Shown piece by piece: positions 6,986 to 14,815 of a DNA stretch of 26,660 bases; the stretch's first letter is position 1; each line of letters opens with the position of its first letter. Both the position numbers and the translations under genes were made by a program. The DNA comes from JACVRW01 sp040509755 (GTDB taxonomy: Bacteria; Actinomycetota; Thermoleophilia; Solirubrobacterales; Thermoleophilaceae): assembly GCA_040509755.1 (NCBI GenBank), contig JBEVKF010000142.1, positions 1 to 26,660 on the forward strand, given 5' to 3'. The notes beneath the pieces were generated by a model. The model saw nothing but the letters and a program-made list of their open reading frames with translations, had not been told where the DNA came from and did no database searches.

Positions 6986-9900
6986 CGCGAGACCGCCGCT
7001 GCGCGCTCGGCAGCGACGTCCATTCCGAGTTCAGCGCATGCGTCCGCGGCTCTGGCGGCCATGTCCCGGTCGCCGGCCAGCGCGGCGTAGTCGACGAGCG
7101 TGAGGGCGGCAAACGCCCGCGCACCGATACGCGTATCCACGGCCACCGCGGCCTCGAAGTGCTCGGCGGCGAGCTCCTCCCGTCCCGAGACAGCGGCAAG
7201 CAGACCGAGGTAGCGCGGAACGCTCGCCATAGCGACCTCCGGCGTGCTGACCGCCAAGCTGTCTTCATAGGGAAGGAGGCGCTCGTACAGCGTCTGCGCA
7301 TGCTCCGCGTCGCCAAGCGCGTATGCCGCCTCGGCGAGGAACGCGATCGAGCCCAGCCAGGTCTCGTCGAAGTCGAGCGCGCCGAAGCCGTGCGGCGCGA
7401 GCGCTGCGAGTGCGACGCGCGCTTCGGCCTCGTCACCCACCGCCGCCAGCACGTGGATGTGGGCGCACTTGCAAACCGGGTAACTGGACGCGTACTCCTC
7501 GGCCGCCTCGCGGGCGGCCCCCTCCATCTCGGCCAGGCGCCCCTGCAGCCGGCGGACGACCACCAGCTGCAGCACGTTGCAGACCCTGGCACTCCACGAG
7601 AGCGCCCCCCTCCCGATGCGCAGCGCCTCTCCACTGAGCACCTCGGCATCGGCCAGCCGACCCTCGTGGAGGGCCTGGACCGCCCGACGCTCGGCGACGA
7701 ACCAGTCCTGTGCGGGCTGGCGCAGCTCCGCGGCGAGCGGCGCCATCGCCTCGACGTCCGTTGCGGCGCCGGCGACGTCGCCGAGCTCCAGCCGCCCTGC
7801 CGCGCGGTGCTCGTACGCCTCGATGGCCCGCTCGACGTCTCTCGCCTCCAGCGACGCATCGATCAGCTCACCGGCCAGCTCCACCTGGCGCTGGGTGTTG
7901 TCGGGCGAATGATGCGCCGAGATGTAGCCGTCCAGGGCATAGGCGAGCGTCGCCTGGTCGCCGAGCCGGCGCGCCGCGTCGAGACCCTCTGCGGTGATCG
8001 CGCGGCGCCGGGTTGGGTCGTGGTCGTCGCGCAGAGGGCCGCCGCCGAGCCGGGCGAGCAGGCGGACGCGCCGCGGGCTGTCCTGCTCGCCGATCTGGAC
8101 GAGGGCCCGTTCGAGCAGGGCCTTGACGTCGGGATCGTCGCGCGAGACCTCCCAGATCAAGCGTCCGCCGTATCCGACCGCCGCTTCGGCGAGCTGGTCA
8201 GGCAGCGCCAGCTCCTCCGCGAGCCCGGCGGCCTCGCGGTACGCGCGCTTGGCGGCCGGCGTCTCCCCGGCGCGTGCGTGCGCGTCGCCGAGAGCGAGCA
8301 GCAGGTCGCACCGTCGCGGCGGGTCCTCCTCACCGAGCGCGTCGAGCGCGTTGACGTAATGCGCGACCGCGTCCTCGAAGGCGAGCCCGTCGAGCGCCCG
8401 GCGAGCTCCCGCGACCGAGTATTCAACGCCCTTGGCACGGTCCCCCGCGGCGATGAAGTGGTGCGCGAGCTCAGCCGGATCCGCGCGGCCGCCCGCCTCG
8501 AGCGCCGCGGCGACGCGAGCGTGGAGAGCCGCGCGGCGGCCCGCCCCGGCCGCGTCGTAGATTGCCTCGCGCATCAGGGCGTGCACGAACGTATGGCGCG
8601 CGTCGTCGAGCTCCTCGATCAGCCCACAGGCCACGCCGGCCTCAAGCGCATCGAGCACGGCGACGGCCGAACGCTCCTCCACGGCTGACACGAGTGCGTG
8701 ATCGAACGAGCGGCCGATCACCGCCGCGACGCGAAGCGCCGACGCCGTCTCGGGTTTGAGCGCCGACAGCCGAGCGGCGACGAGCTCTCGCGCGCTCTCC
8801 GGCACGCCAATCCGCTCCTTCGCCATCAGGGTCAGCTCACCGTGGCGCTCGACCAGGACGCCCGACTCATCCAGATGGCGCAGCAACTGACCGACGAACA
8901 GCGGATTGCCGGCGGTGTCGTGGCGCATCGCCGTCCCGAGCGGTAGTGAGGACGGCCGGCCCGCAAGCGCGCGGATCAACTCGCCGACCTCCGCGTCGGC
9001 GAGGCCGGCGAGGGCCACTCGCTCCAGCGGCAGGTCGCGCCCGAGGGAGGCGACAGAGCTGATCACCTGCTCGGTGCCGGCGGCCTCTGTAGTGCGGTAC
9101 GTGGCCACTATCAACAAAGGCACCCCCTCGGCTGCGCGCATGACGTGGCGCAGCAGCAGCAGGGTCGGTGACTCGGCCCAGTGCAGGTCGTCGAGCACCA
9201 GCAGGACCGGCCGCTGCCGAGCGGCGGCATTGAGGGCGCGCGCGACCGCGTCGAAGAGCAGATAGCGGGTGGCCTGATCGTCCGAACCCGCCGGACTCGG
9301 AGCCTCCTCGGCGCCCAGCTCGGGCATCACGCGCACGAGCACCGCGGCGTCCTCGCGCAAGGTCGAGTCGGGCAGCTGCCGCAGGGCCTCTACGAACGGC
9401 TCGTAGGGCACGAGTGCCTCCGGGTGACAGCGGCCGAGCAGCACGCTGCCCCCCTCGTCGTGTGCCTCGAGCGCCAGGTGCGCGGCGAGGCTCGTCTTCC
9501 CGATGCCCGGCTCGCCCGCGAGCAGCGCCATCCGCGCCTCCCCGCGGCGCGCCGCCGCCCAGGACCGCCGCAGCCGCTGCACCTCGTCCGCGCGCGCCAC
9601 AAAGGGCCTCGCCGCCGCCCGTGCAAGCGGGCCGGGAAGGGGAGCGACCCCGCCCGCAAGCTCCGCCGCGCCGCCGGCCAGCAGCCGGTCGTGCAGCGCA
9701 ACGACCGCCGGGGCCGGCGTCGTCCCGAGCTCCTCGCGCAACAGAGTTCGCAGGCGGTCGTACGCCAGCGTGGCCTCGGCCATGTTCCCGCCCGCGGCAA
9801 GCGCCTGCATCACCAGGGCGTGAGCGGACTCGCGGTAGGGCGCCGCCTCCACGAGTCCGCGTGCCGCCCGCTCGGCGTCCGAGGGCCGCCCTGCCGCGAG

Positions 9901-10908
9901 CGCGGAGTGGGCTTCGATCTCAAGCGCGCGGAGCGTCAGTTCTCGCTGCGCGGCGCGCCGGTCATCGATCCACGGCGCGCTCAGGCCCGCCAGCAGCTCC
10001 TGCGACGTCAGGGCGACGGTCCGGCGAGCAGCTCGCGCCGCGGCCTCGTGGTCTCCGCGCTCCAGCAACGCCGCGGCCGCGGCGAGCGACGCGTCGGCCT
10101 CCTCGATGTCGACGGTCGTACCCTCGGGCAAGACCAGGCGCAGGCTGCCACGCCCGTCGACGCTGTCCGGGCCGAATACGCGCCGCACTCCGCTCAGCAG
10201 AGCCCGCAGTGAGCTGTCGCGCGAGCGAGGCGCCACGCCGGGCCAGAGCGCGTCGGCAATTGCCTCGCGGCCGAGGGCGTGGCCCCGCTCCAGCACGAGC
10301 AGTGCGAACAATGCTCGCGCCTGGCGGGAGGGCAGTCGTTCGTCGAGGCGTGCCCCCTCGTGCTCAACCGCCAGCTCGCCGCATACTCGAATGCGCGGCG
10401 CGGCCCTCCGCCAGCAGACCGCGTGGGCGACGACCGGCTCGTCAAGACCCTTCAGCTGCATCGGGCCGAGCTCCTCTAGCGGCACGCTGAGCCGGCGGCC
10501 GGAAAGCATGCGCACGACGTCCGAGACGAGGACCTGGCCACCCGCCGCCGAGTCGCAGAGCCGGCGGGCGACGACCACCGGCGTGCCGAAGAGGTCGCCG
10601 TTCTCGTGGATGGGCTCACCGGCGTCGATGCCGACGCGCAGCTCGAGGCCGCCAGATTGGGCGCTTGCTGCCATCTGCATCGCGGCGGCACAGGCCACCG
10701 CCTCGCGCGCGCTGGAGAAGGCGACCATGAGCCCGTCGCCGACGTTCTTGACCTCGCGTCCCTTGTGGGCGGTGATCGCGCTGCGCAGCACCGAGAAGTG
10801 CTCGCGCCGCAGCTCGTCGGCGGCGTCGTCACCAAGCGTGGAGAGCAGCGCCGTCGAGCCGACCATGTCAGTGAAGAGGATCGTCAGGACGTCTGATGCC
10901 TGCGCCAC
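6982..10908 (-). CDS. Class III cyclase + BTAD/SARP-like + AAA ATPase + TPR regulator, 1308 aa
   Basis: A four-part signalling protein. Residues 1-165 form a class III nucleotide cyclase domain: LFTDMVGST carries metal Asp14, VKNVGDGL carries Lys54 and metal Asp58, and GDLFG carries Asp105. The transition-state Asn expected at about 112 is Val (VVVARRL), though Arg116 is kept, so activity is doubtful. Residues 172-410 match a winged-helix plus BTAD region of SARP regulators (SRQARALFALLVLERG; ADALWPG; REELGTTPAPAV). Residues 435-720 form an AAA/STAND ATPase with Walker A GEPGIGKT (465-472) and Walker B VLLVLDDLHWAE (568-579). The rest is Ala/Leu-rich helical repeats, probably TPR. It lacks a C-terminal LuxR helix-turn-helix. 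It starts with GTG at 10908, 6 nt after a TAGGAT box. Cyclase-AAA architectures resemble mycobacterial Rv1358-type proteins. Confidence 0.87.
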   Translation of the reverse strand: MAQASDVLTILFTDMVGSTALLSTLGDDAADELRREHFSVLRSAITAHKGREVKNVGDGLMVAFSSAREAVACAAAMQMAASAQSGGLELRVGIDAGEPIHENGDLFGTPVVVARRLCDSAAGGQVLVSDVVRMLSGRRLSVPLEELGPMQLKGLDEPVVAHAVCWRRAAPRIRVCGELAVEHEGARLDERLPSRQARALFALLVLERGHALGREAIADALWPGVAPRSRDSSLRALLSGVRRVFGPDSVDGRGSLRLVLPEGTTVDIEEADASLAAAAALLERGDHEAAARAARRTVALTSQELLAGLSAPWIDDRRAAQRELTLRALEIEAHSALAAGRPSDAERAARGLVEAAPYRESAHALVMQALAAGGNMAEATLAYDRLRTLLREELGTTPAPAVVALHDRLLAGGAAELAGGVAPLPGPLARAAARPFVARADEVQRLRRSWAAARRGEARMALLAGEPGIGKTSLAAHLALEAHDEGGSVLLGRCHPEALVPYEPFVEALRQLPDSTLREDAAVLVRVMPELGAEEAPSPAGSDDQATRYLLFDAVARALNAAARQRPVLLVLDDLHWAESPTLLLLRHVMRAAEGVPLLIVATYRTTEAAGTEQVISSVASLGRDLPLERVALAGLADAEVGELIRALAGRPSSLPLGTAMRHDTAGNPLFVGQLLRHLDESGVLVERHGELTLMAKERIGVPESARELVAARLSALKPETASALRVAAVIGRSFDHALVSAVEERSAVAVLDALEAGVACGLIEELDDARHTFVHALMREAIYDAAGAGRRAALHARVAAALEAGGRADPAELAHHFIAAGDRAKGVEYSVAGARRALDGLAFEDAVAHYVNALDALGEEDPPRRCDLLLALGDAHARAGETPAAKRAYREAAGLAEELALPDQLAEAAVGYGGRLIWEVSRDDPDVKALLERALVQIGEQDSPRRVRLLARLGGGPLRDDHDPTRRRAITAEGLDAARRLGDQATLAYALDGYISAHHSPDNTQRQVELAGELIDASLEARDVERAIEAYEHRAAGRLELGDVAGAATDVEAMAPLAAELRQPAQDWFVAERRAVQALHEGRLADAEVLSGEALRIGRGALSWSARVCNVLQLVVVRRLQGRLAEMEGAAREAAEEYASSYPVCKCAHIHVLAAVGDEAEARVALAALAPHGFGALDFDETWLGSIAFLAEAAYALGDAEHAQTLYERLLPYEDSLAVSTPEVAMASVPRYLGLLAAVSGREELAAEHFEAAVAVDTRIGARAFAALTLVDYAALAGDRDMAARAADACAELGMDVAAERAAAVSR

Positions 10909-10914
10909 GAACCG

Positions 10915-10920
10915 ATCCTA
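10915..10920 (-). promoter_or_regulatory. Candidate -10 box giving a leaderless start of the cyclase/AAA regulator
   Basis: On the minus strand TAGGAT is followed by 6 nt and then the GTG start at 10908. No ribosome binding site is seen, so the message is probably leaderless. The box is also within 15 nt of the stop of the small gene upstream on the same strand, so that gene may be transcribed separately or read through. Confidence 0.45.
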
Positions 10921-10932
10921 GATCGTGGGGGC

Positions 10933-11121
10933 CTACCCCTGGTCGCGCAGCACGGTCGGACCGTCCCCGGGGTGGCGCTCGGTCTCTAGCAGCGCGACGA
11001 GCTCGAGCCAGCCATCAAACCGGCGTCCTGGCTCGGAGCCGCGGTGGATGACACCGGAAATGGGCTCAGCGGCAGGGTCAATCTCTATCCATAGCCGGTC
11101 CGTGGCGGGTTCGCTGCTCAT
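10933..11121 (-). CDS. Small conserved-looking hypothetical protein, 62 aa
   Basis: The product contains RLWIEIDPAAEPISGVIHRG and then RFDGWLELVALLE. The mix of an acidic beta-strand start and a GWLEL helix, with normal residue use and no shadow bias, supports real coding. I recall similar short proteins from actinobacteria without assigned function, but cannot name a family. There is no membrane segment or signal. It lies 24 bases upstream of the cyclase/AAA regulator on the same strand, divergent from the LuxR gene. No clear ribosome binding site was found; a palindrome CACGATCGTG lies just upstream (11124-11133) and could be an operator or chance. Confidence 0.6.
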   Translation of the reverse strand: MSSEPATDRLWIEIDPAAEPISGVIHRGSEPGRRFDGWLELVALLETERHPGDGPTVLRDQG

Positions 11122-11152
11122 CGCACGATCGTGACGGCCGCCTGCGGTGGCG

Positions 11153-11177
11153 GCGACGGGGAACGCCCCTGCTCTTT
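11153..11177 (+). repeat. Half copy of the 5417-5478 inverted repeat (left arm)
   Basis: GCGACGGGG (11153-11161), five differing bases, then CCCTGCTCTTT (11167-11177). This is the left half of the hairpin at 5417-5478 with both arm sequences identical and the same 5-nt spacer length. The matching right half is absent here, so it cannot form the same hairpin. It lies in the 116-base gap between the 62-aa gene and the LuxR gene, again between divergent genes. Confidence 0.6.
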
Positions 11178-11237
11178 TCCTGCCGGCTCCAACGTTTCTC
11201 CAGCGCTGTACCAGCGCCCGCCGGCCAGCATGGCGAC

Positions 11238-12770
11238 ATGACCTCAGTGACGACGCCGACCGCGACTGATGCGCCGGCCCTCGCCTATGCGGTGGCTGTG
11301 CTCGGCGACGACACGCCAGCGGCGGCGGCGACGCGGCTCGCCGGTCTATCTCTCGAAGACGGCGAGCGGGCCGCCGACGCGCTCGCGGCGGCCGGCATCC
11401 TCGCGCCCCGCCGTCCGTTGCGCTTCACGCATCCGGTCATGCGAGCGGCGATCTACGCATACCTGCCGCCGGGCGTGCGGGCGATCGCGCACCGGCGCGC
11501 CGTGCGCTTACTCGGCGAGGCCGGTGCGGGCCCGATGGCCCTGGTGGCCCATGCATGTGCCGTCGAGCCGGCGGGCGACCCCTACGTCGCCGAGTCGCTG
11601 ATCGCGGCCGCTCGCTGCGCGCTGGCTGCCGGCGCACCGCGGGAGGCCACCTTCCTGCTCGAGCGCGCGCTCGCCGAGCCGCCGCCCCACGGCCGGCGCG
11701 CGGGCGCGCGGCTCCTGCTCGGCCGGGCGCTCACGCTGGTCGGCGACCGTCGCGCGCCCGAGCTGACCGCCGAGGCTCTCAGCGCGGCGGCGCCCGACGA
11801 GCGGCCGCGGATCGCGGCCGAGCTCGTGGACGCCCTGTGGCTGACCGGCGCTGCCGAGGCCGCTCTCGCCTTGGCGTGCCAGAGCGAGGGCGGAGATCCG
11901 CCCGGCCTGGCGGCCGCGTGCGCGGCGCGCGACGGAGCGCGGCCCGCCGCTGACGTGGTGCGCCTCGCCCAGCAGGGCCTGGAGGGAGCCACGGCGTTCG
12001 AACGTTGCTCCGCGGTCGCCGCACTCATCGCCTGCGACGAAGTCTCGGGCGCGCGGCGCGCCCTCGCTTCCGTTACCCGCCCAGCCACAGCGCGCGGCGC
12101 CTGGGCCGAGCTGGCCATGATCGGGCGGCTGCGCGCGCGCTTGACCGCGATCGAGCGCGGACTCGACGACTCCGCTGCCCCGCTGCCTGGACCCGACCCC
12201 GGACCCGAGCCGTGGCGGGCGTGGCTCGACGACGCGGACGCGGTGGAGCGCTTCGGAACGGCGAGCGCGCGGGCCGCCGCGCTGCTCGAGCATGGCGCGG
12301 ACATCGAGTCTCTCGAGCGGGCGGTCGCGTTGCTGGAGGGCTCGCCGCGCCGCGCGCAGCTCGGCCACGCGCTGCTCGTGCTCGGCCGCGCACAGCGCCA
12401 TGCGGGCCACCGCCGAGTGGCGCGGGCCGCGCTTACGGAGGCGCTCGCACTTGCCCAACGTCTCGGCCACTGCGACCTGGCGCGCGACGCGCGGGAGGAG
12501 CTGCGCGTGGCGGGCGCACGCCCGCGGCGCGAGCTGCTCACCGGCGTGGAGTCGCTGACAGCCGCCGAGCGCCGGGTAGCCAACGCGGCGGCGACCGGTG
12601 CAAGCAACCGCGAGATCGCCGCGCGGCTGTTCCTCTCGCCGAAGACAGTCGAGATGCACCTCGGCCGCGTCTACCGCAAGCTCGACATAGGCTCGCGCAG
12701 GGAGCTGCTGGGCGCTCTGGGCGGGGTGCCGGCGGCGAAAGCGACGGCGGTGCTGCGCGCTGCGGCGTGA
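11238..12770 (+). CDS. LuxR-family regulator lacking the usual N-terminal ATPase
   Basis: A 510-aa protein. The C-terminus (about 440-492) is a LuxR helix-turn-helix: LTAAERRVANAAATGASNRE followed by IAARLFLSPKTVEMHLGRVY and RKL. The remainder is helical (ALAAAGILAPRRPLRFTHPV; MRAAIYAYLPPGVRAIAHRR) and matches the part of large LAL/MalT-type regulators that follows the AAA ATPase. No Walker A or B is present, and the upstream bases do not encode one. So this is an N-terminally truncated LAL regulator, about half the usual 900 or so residues. The start at 11238 is the first good ATG; another ATG at 11230 stops after three codons. It may be a natural short form or a remnant that still binds DNA. 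Confidence 0.82.
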   Translation: MTSVTTPTATDAPALAYAVAVLGDDTPAAAATRLAGLSLEDGERAADALAAAGILAPRRPLRFTHPVMRAAIYAYLPPGVRAIAHRRAVRLLGEAGAGPMALVAHACAVEPAGDPYVAESLIAAARCALAAGAPREATFLLERALAEPPPHGRRAGARLLLGRALTLVGDRRAPELTAEALSAAAPDERPRIAAELVDALWLTGAAEAALALACQSEGGDPPGLAAACAARDGARPAADVVRLAQQGLEGATAFERCSAVAALIACDEVSGARRALASVTRPATARGAWAELAMIGRLRARLTAIERGLDDSAAPLPGPDPGPEPWRAWLDDADAVERFGTASARAAALLEHGADIESLERAVALLEGSPRRAQLGHALLVLGRAQRHAGHRRVARAALTEALALAQRLGHCDLARDAREELRVAGARPRRELLTGVESLTAAERRVANAAATGASNREIAARLFLSPKTVEMHLGRVYRKLDIGSRRELLGALGGVPAAKATAVLRAAA

Positions 12771-12833
12771 GAAATCCCGTGACGTTGGTTCCCCGCCTAA
12801 CCAGACGCAACGGCGTCGCTGCCAAGCAGTGAC

Positions 12834-13133
12834 TTAGTCGTCGACGACGTCGACCACCTCGTAGACGCCCTCGACCGGCTGGCTCTCGACAAACGCCGAT
12901 AGCCGATCGACGCGGTGCATCTCCTCGGCGTCGGCCTCGGCACGCCAGCGGCGATAGTCGTCCTCACTCATGTCGAACAACCCGAACGAGATGATCTCGT
13001 CCTCGTCTCGGATATTGCGCGCGTGGTAGGCGCGCTGGAACCCCGGCGGCTTGCTCTCGCCCGGATCCCATGCGCGCCGGAACTGCTCCCATGCGCCCGG
13101 CTTGAGGCGGCGGGCGGAGAACATGACGATCAT
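12834..13133 (-). CDS. ABM-like (dimeric alpha-beta barrel) protein, 99 aa
   Basis: The product begins MIVMFSARRLKPGAWEQFRR and contains PGFQRAYHARNIRDEDEIIS with FGLFDMSEDDYRRWR. A short beta strand, a helix with a conserved aromatic and a repeated pattern of strands is typical of antibiotic-biosynthesis-monooxygenase-like or related ferredoxin-fold barrels, which act as small oxygenases or ligand-binding dimers. The start at 13133 is chosen for the GGGAGG ribosome binding site 7 nt upstream; the frame is open further up but has no such signal. The gene is divergent from the DsbA-like gene with 65 bases between. No cofactor or substrate can be inferred. Confidence 0.68.
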   Translation of the reverse strand: MIVMFSARRLKPGAWEQFRRAWDPGESKPPGFQRAYHARNIRDEDEIISFGLFDMSEDDYRRWRAEADAEEMHRVDRLSAFVESQPVEGVYEVVDVVDD

Positions 13134-13198
13134 CGTGCAACCTCCCAGGTAGATGTAGTAGCCATGCTTCACGAAACGCGTGACGAACGCGAGCACCC

Positions 13199-13741
13199 AT
13201 GGACCCTCTGCGCGCCACCCTCAGCCCGCCCGTCGATCCCGCCCGCGATCACGTGCGCGGCGACACCGACGCCCGGGTGACGCTGGTCGAGTACGGCGAC
13301 TTCCAGTGCCCGTATTGCGGCGATGCGTATCCGGTGGTGCAGGGATTGCGCGAGACCTTTGGAGACCGGCTCCGGTTCGTGTTCCGGCACATGCCCCTCG
13401 CCGACCTGCACCCGGCTGCCCCGGTCGCCGCCGAGGCCTCCGAGGCCGCCGGCGCGCAAGGGCGCTTCTGGGAGATGCACGACCGGCTCTTCGAGCACCA
13501 GCTCGAGCTCGGCGAGGCGCAGCTCCACGGTCACGCCGAGGTCATTCGCCTCGATCTGGAGCGATTCGACGCAGAACTCCGCGACGGCGCCCACAGAGCC
13601 AGGGTCGAAGAGGACTACCGGAGCGGGACCCGCAGCGGCGTCCCGAGCACGCCCCGCTTCTTCGTAAACGGCGTCATTCACACCGGCTCGGCGACGCAGC
13701 GGGAGCTCGAGGAGGCAATCAGGACTGAGCTGCTGGAGTAA
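13199..13741 (+). CDS. DsbA-family thioredoxin-fold oxidoreductase
   Basis: A 180-aa thioredoxin-fold protein with the active site CPYC at residues 37-40 (VEYGDFQCPYCGDAYPVV) and the cis-proline loop GVPSTPRFFVNG. The segment FRHMPLADLHPAAPVAAEAS is typical of the DsbA/FrnE-like thioredoxin_4 group. No signal peptide or membrane segment is present, so it is probably cytoplasmic, unlike classical DsbA, and may act in thiol oxidation or stress response. The last 23 bases overlap the converging NAD kinase gene. No ribosome binding site is obvious before the ATG. Confidence 0.87.
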   Translation: MDPLRATLSPPVDPARDHVRGDTDARVTLVEYGDFQCPYCGDAYPVVQGLRETFGDRLRFVFRHMPLADLHPAAPVAAEASEAAGAQGRFWEMHDRLFEHQLELGEAQLHGHAEVIRLDLERFDAELRDGAHRARVEEDYRSGTRSGVPSTPRFFVNGVIHTGSATQRELEEAIRTELLE

Positions 13742-14630
13742 CTGGTTTGGCCGCGCGCGCCGCACCTTCGTCGCGCGCCAGGACCCGCGGGCTGTCGGTG
13801 ATGAGCCGCCGCTTGCGCAGGCCGTCCAGCCCAAAGCCAGGCTCGTCGAATGCCATCAGGGTGACCTTCCCCTCGTGCAATGACAGCCGGTAGTCCAGAG
13901 CCTGGAGCGGATAGGTGTGGCCGTCGATTTCGACGTCGAAGCCGGCAAACCTGGGATGGACCTCCACCCGCACCTCCCCGGTCGCCGGGACGACCAGCGG
14001 CGGAGCGCTGCCGCCATGCATCGCCAGCGGCGTGCACACGATGGCGGGGGTCCCAGAGGTGAGCAACGGGCCGCCGGCAGCCATCGAGTACGCGCTCGAT
14101 CCGAGTGGGCTGGCGACGATCAGCCCGTCGCCGGCGAGACGCACGTAGAGCTCGCCGTCGACGGACACGTCGACAACCACCTGTCCGCCGCCACGACGGA
14201 CGACGACGAAGTCGTTCACCGCCCACTGCTCCGGCGCACCTACGGGACGGATCGCGAGCGCCGGAAGCCGGCGCGCCTTCCAGTCGCCGCCGCGCACCCG
14301 CTCAAGCGCGTAGTCGAGCCGATCGTCCTGCACCGTCGTGAGCGCGCCGAGACTTCCGCACGCCACCCCCAGCACCGGTGCATCGGCGAGCGCCGCCGCG
14401 CGCAGCGCGGAGAGCACCGTGCCGTCGCCGCCGAGCGCGATCACCAGATCGCCACGCTCCAGCTCTGCTTTCCGCGCGACCTCGCGGACCTGGCCGCCGA
14501 CAGCCGGGATCTGGACGATGTCCAAACCCTGCTCCCCCGCCCAGCGTTCAAGGGTCTCGAGCGGCGCCGTGATCGAGCGAGTCGGATGAACGACCAAGGC
14601 AACGCGCGCCGGTGGCTGATGGGCGGGCAT
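13719..14630 (-). CDS. nadK: NAD kinase
   Basis: A 303-aa ATP-NAD kinase, the enzyme that makes NADP+ from NAD+. Seen motifs are IALGGDGTVLSAL with GGDGT at 67-71, CGSLGALTTVQ, AVNDFVVVR (the usual NE pair reads ND here) and DGLIVASPLGSSAYSMAAGG, the nicotinamide-side loop. After the conserved end at FDEPGFGLDGLRKRRL there is a tail of about 25 residues, rich in Ala and Arg. The ATG at 14630 is preferred over an upstream in-frame ATG at 14714, because a TAGGGT box (14643-14638) ends 7 nt before it and would give a leaderless message. Some actinobacteria carry two NAD kinases; ND instead of NE may mark the second type. Confidence 0.88.
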   Translation of the reverse strand: MPAHQPPARVALVVHPTRSITAPLETLERWAGEQGLDIVQIPAVGGQVREVARKAELERGDLVIALGGDGTVLSALRAAALADAPVLGVACGSLGALTTVQDDRLDYALERVRGGDWKARRLPALAIRPVGAPEQWAVNDFVVVRRGGGQVVVDVSVDGELYVRLAGDGLIVASPLGSSAYSMAAGGPLLTSGTPAIVCTPLAMHGGSAPPLVVPATGEVRVEVHPRFAGFDVEIDGHTYPLQALDYRLSLHEGKVTLMAFDEPGFGLDGLRKRRLITDSPRVLARDEGAARAAKPVTPAAQS

Positions 14631-14637
14631 CCAGCGG

Positions 14638-14643
14638 ACCCTA
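14638..14643 (-). promoter_or_regulatory. Candidate -10 box giving a leaderless start of the NAD kinase gene
   Basis: On the minus strand TAGGGT is followed by exactly 7 nt and the ATG at 14630. No ribosome binding site is seen, which fits a leaderless message. Confidence 0.5.
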
Positions 14644-14754
14644 ACCGGCGAGTCCGCGGGCGCGGAAACACCTGGACGAGCCCCTCGGCAAGACACTCCA
14701 CAAGCGTGCGGCATGTCACAGATCCCCTGCGGCTGGAGCGATTCCCTATGGGCT

Positions 14755-14815
14755 GGACAAATCAGCTTACGTTTTGTAAGTTAGGCCCTGATAACAGTTC
14801 GATATCCAACGAACA
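14755..14815 (+). promoter_or_regulatory. AT-rich promoter region with a small palindrome upstream of the DedA gene
   Basis: These 60 bases are about 40% GC, far below the surrounding DNA. They hold a perfect palindrome CTTAC-GTTTT-GTAAG (14766-14780), in the size range of a TetR-type operator, and TATCCA ending 7 nt before the ATG at 14816, a weak match to the TANNNT pattern. No ribosome binding site is visible. This gap, 14631-14815, is the longest gene-free stretch in the window. Confidence 0.45.

Noticed and set aside
6829..8688. A 619-codon + strand frame
   Set aside because: It is antisense to the TPR part of the cyclase/AAA regulator and has the Arg/Gly/His-rich bias of a shadow with no motif.
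11508..12659. A 383-codon - strand frame opposite the LuxR gene
   Set aside because: No domain visible; the + strand has a clear LuxR helix-turn-helix.
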